Source: Candidatus Pseudolachnospira avium (GTDB taxonomy: Bacteria; Bacillota; Clostridia; Lachnospirales; Lachnospiraceae). From it: a stretch of 37,101 nt of DNA. Shown in pieces: positions 34,468 to 37,101 of the stretch. Location of the stretch: contig CAJFTW010000143.1 in NCBI GenBank assembly GCA_904420025.1, positions 1 to 37,101 on the forward strand. Direction: 5' to 3'. Position numbers and translations under genes: made by a program. How positions within the stretch are numbered: the stretch's first letter is position 1; each line of letters opens with the position of its first letter. The notes beneath the pieces were generated by a model, which made no database searches, was not told the DNA's origin, and worked only from the letters and a program-made list of their open reading frames with translations.

Positions 34468-36795
34468 ATGCCTATTCAATTTCACCCCGCGTCCGGAGAC
34501 TTCCATCTGTACAACCGGGAAGTCAGCTATATCCTGGAGATTCTGGAAAACGGCCAGCTGGGCCATGTGTATTTTGGAAAACGCCTGACGGACCGGGAGG
34601 ATTTCCGTTATCTCACCGAGTACGCCTCCCGGGATATGGGCGCCTGCCCCTTTGAAGGCCGCCGGGACTTTTCCCTGGAGCACCTGAAGCAGGAATACCC
34701 CTCCTTCGGCGCCGGAGATCCCCGGTATCCGGCCTTTGAGCTGGAGCGGGAGGACGGCAGCCGGGTGGTGGACTTCCGTTACCGGGAGCACCGGATTTTT
34801 CCGGGGAAGAAGCCGCTGCCAGGCCTTCCGGCGGTTTATGTGGAGGAGGAAGGAGAGGCGGAAACCCTGGAGATTACGCTGGAGGACCCGGAAATCCATA
34901 TGCAGATCGTTCTGTCCTACACCATCTTCCGGGACTACCCGGTGATCGCCCGCAGCGCCCGGTTTGCCTGCGGCGGCCCGGAGGCTATCTCCCTGTTAAA
35001 CGCCATGAGCGGCTGCCTGGACCTGCCGGACGCGGATTATGAGCTGGTGGAGCTGGCCGGTGCCTGGGCACGGGAGCGCCACATCCACACCCGCCTGCTG
35101 GCCCCAGGCATCCAGGGAGTTTACAGCCTCCGGGGCTGCAGCAGTCACCAGTTCAACCCGTTCCTGGCCCTGAAGCGGCGGAAAACCACGGAATTCCAGG
35201 GGGAAGCCCTGGGCTTTTCCCTGGTGTACAGCGGCGATTTTCTGGCCCAGGCGGAGGTGGACAACTTCGGTGTGACCCGGGTCCTGCTGGGCATCCACCC
35301 CAACGAGTTCCGCTGGCAGCTGGCGCCGGGGGAAGGATTCCAGACCCCGGAGCTGGTGATGGTCTACTCGGACCACGGCCTAAACGGCATGAGCCAGGCC
35401 TTCCACAGCCTTTACCGTAGCCGCCTGGCCCGGGGATTTTGGCGGGACCGGGAGCGGCCCATTCTCATCAACAACTGGGAAGCCACCTATTTTGACTTTA
35501 ACGAGGAAAAGATCCTGGAGATTGCCCGGAAGGCCCGGGACCTGGGAATTGAGCTGTTCGTGCTGGATGACGGCTGGTTCGGAAAGCGTAACGAGGCCAA
35601 CGCCTCCCTGGGAGACTGGTATCCCAACCCGGAAAAGCTGCCGGAGGGCATCACCGGCCTGGCCCAAAAGATTGAGGGGCTGGGCATGAAGTTCGGCCTC
35701 TGGATTGAACCGGAGATGACCAACAAGGACAGCGACCTGTTCCGGGCCCACCCGGACTGGGTGCTGGCGGACATCCGCCGCCCCTACAGCCACGCCCGGA
35801 ATCAGTATGTGCTGGATTTCTCCCGGGAGGAAGTGGTGGACGCCATCTACCGCCAGATCCGGAAGATTTTAGCGGAAGCCCCCATTTCCTATGTGAAATG
35901 GGATATGAACCGGTCCTTCTCCGAAGTTTTCTCCAATGGGAACCACCGGGCCTGGCAGGGACAGGTCCGGCACCGGTACATACTGGGCGTCTACCGTCTG
36001 TATGAGCGCCTGACCCGGGAATTCCCCCAGATCCTGTTTGAGTCCTGCGCCAGCGGCGGCGCCCGCTTTGACCCGGGCATGCTGTACTACGCCCCCCAGG
36101 GATGGATCTCCGATGACACCGACGCGGTGGAGCGGATCAAAATCCAGTACGGCACCTCCCTGGTCTATCCGCTCAGCTCCATGGGAAGCCATGTGTCCGC
36201 GGTTCCCAACCATCAGGTATTCCGGAACACACCGCTGGATACCCGGGCCAACGTGGCCTACTTTGGCACTTTCGGCTATGAGCTGGATGTCACCCGGATG
36301 ACGGAGGAGGAGCAGGAAGCGGTGAAAAAGCAGGTAGCCTTTATGAAGGCCCACCGCCGGCTGATCCAGTTTGGAACCTTCTACCGGCTGAAGAACCCCT
36401 TTGAGGGCAACTCTTCCGCCTGGATGGTGGTATCCCCGGATGGAGGGCAGGCGCTGTTTGCCTACTTCCGGGTCCTGCAGCCGGCCCAGGGCAAGCTGGA
36501 GCGGATCTGCCTGGCCGGACTGGAGGAGGGCGCCCGGTACCAGATCACCGAGGTGACGGAGGACAGCGCCCAGGAGCTTTCGGCGGAAGCCCCGGACAGC
36601 CCTGCGGAAACCGGCGAAGCCCAGGATCCGGCGGAGGCCAATGGCTTGGAAAGCTTCCACTACGGGGACGAGCTGCTGTACGCCGGGTTCAGCGTATCCG
36701 ACTTTTCCTCCGGCATCGGCCGGGAGGCTTATGAGCGGCAGGGGGATTACTTCTCCCGGCTGTATTACCTGAAAAAGCTGCCCGCAAAGAAGTAG
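34468..36795 (+). CDS. Alpha-galactosidase, GH36 family
   Basis: Motifs ELFVLDDGWFGKRNEANASLGDWYPNPEKLP, GLKFGLWIEPEM-type (GMKFGLWIEPEMTNKDSDL), YVKWDMNRSFSE, FESCASGGARFDPGMLYYAPQGWISDDTDA. Confidence 0.95.
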   Translation: MPIQFHPASGDFHLYNREVSYILEILENGQLGHVYFGKRLTDREDFRYLTEYASRDMGACPFEGRRDFSLEHLKQEYPSFGAGDPRYPAFELEREDGSRVVDFRYREHRIFPGKKPLPGLPAVYVEEEGEAETLEITLEDPEIHMQIVLSYTIFRDYPVIARSARFACGGPEAISLLNAMSGCLDLPDADYELVELAGAWARERHIHTRLLAPGIQGVYSLRGCSSHQFNPFLALKRRKTTEFQGEALGFSLVYSGDFLAQAEVDNFGVTRVLLGIHPNEFRWQLAPGEGFQTPELVMVYSDHGLNGMSQAFHSLYRSRLARGFWRDRERPILINNWEATYFDFNEEKILEIARKARDLGIELFVLDDGWFGKRNEANASLGDWYPNPEKLPEGITGLAQKIEGLGMKFGLWIEPEMTNKDSDLFRAHPDWVLADIRRPYSHARNQYVLDFSREEVVDAIYRQIRKILAEAPISYVKWDMNRSFSEVFSNGNHRAWQGQVRHRYILGVYRLYERLTREFPQILFESCASGGARFDPGMLYYAPQGWISDDTDAVERIKIQYGTSLVYPLSSMGSHVSAVPNHQVFRNTPLDTRANVAYFGTFGYELDVTRMTEEEQEAVKKQVAFMKAHRRLIQFGTFYRLKNPFEGNSSAWMVVSPDGGQALFAYFRVLQPAQGKLERICLAGLEEGARYQITEVTEDSAQELSAEAPDSPAETGEAQDPAEANGLESFHYGDELLYAGFSVSDFSSGIGREAYERQGDYFSRLYYLKKLPAKK

Positions 36796-36830
36796 CCTGG
36801 AAAGCCCGGGTAGCCAGAAAAAGGAACAAA

Positions 36831-36888
36831 AGAGGAGGGACTACGGAGATTTTTACTACTTTCCTTTTTTCTCCGTAGTCCCTCCTCT
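36831..36888. terminator. Long 19-bp inverted repeat 3' of the alpha-galactosidase gene (terminator-like; also first unit of the repeat array)
   Basis: AGAGGAGGGACTACGGAGA (36831..36849) / TCTCCGTAGTCCCTCCTCT (36870..36888), perfect. Confidence 0.6.
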
Positions 36889-37101
36889 TCGTTTACGGTG
36901 ATTTTCGCTACTTTTCCTTTTTTCTCCGTAGACTCCCTCCAAAATTTACGGTGATTTTCATCACTTTCCTTTTTTTCTCCGTAGACTCCCTCCAAAATTT
37001 ACGGTGATTTTCATCACTTTTCCTTTTTTCTCCGTAGACTCCCTCCAAAATTTACGGTGATTTTCGCTACTTTTCCCTTTTTCTCCGTAGTCCCCCTCCA
37101 A
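36835..37101. repeat. 53-bp tandem hairpin repeat array, continues to window edge
   Basis: AAAATTTACGGTGATTTTCATCACTTTTCCTTTTTTCTCCGTAGACTCCCTCC with copies of AAAATTTACGG at 36941, 36994, 37047 (exact 53-bp period) and diverged earlier copies near 36835 and 36888. Confidence 0.93.

Noticed and set aside
36835-37101. CRISPR array or the 36765..36995 minus ORF as a protein
   Set aside because: Repeat without spacers; the ORF is a translation of the repeat array and of the alpha-galactosidase 3' end.

Overview
GC-rich, chromosome-like window from what looks like a gut-type Firmicute, probably Lachnospiraceae (inference from gene content, PKTGD sorting signals and promoter style; not tested). 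Four blocks can be read. (1) About 0-15.3 kb, minus strand: an exported-protein/oligopeptide-uptake island. It holds a PKTGD-anchored transglutaminase-like protein, an M6-type (HExxHxxGxxD) metalloprotease lipoprotein, further lipoproteins, a possible split-barrel (PPOX-like) protein, a complete Opp/Dpp ABC transporter (SBP, two permeases, two ATPases), and two exported proteins sharing a ~95-aa C-terminal domain. (2) About 15.7-20.9 kb, plus strand: a lipoprotein, a 53-bp tandem hairpin repeat array, then an ArsR-type regulator and an ABC-2 exporter behind a consensus promoter. (3) About 34.3-20.9 kb, minus strand: a likely cobalamin/corrinoid acquisition operon. It has a cobalamin riboswitch with an intrinsic terminator, a 2066-aa sortase-anchored protein combining a DUF4430 (transcobalamin beta-domain-like) module with an alpha/alpha-barrel module as in intrinsic factor/transcobalamin, a second membrane-anchored DUF4430 protein, EcfT, and a fused EcfA-EcfA-S protein. 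An LRR protein and a TIM-barrel protein follow. A separate structured RNA with its own consensus promoter and terminator lies directly upstream of the riboswitch. (4) 34.5-36.8 kb, plus strand: a GH36 alpha-galactosidase followed by a second 53-bp hairpin repeat array that runs to the window edge. The most interesting candidates are the bacterial intrinsic-factor-like B12 capture system with its tandem RNA leader, and the protease/lipoprotein/Opp island.
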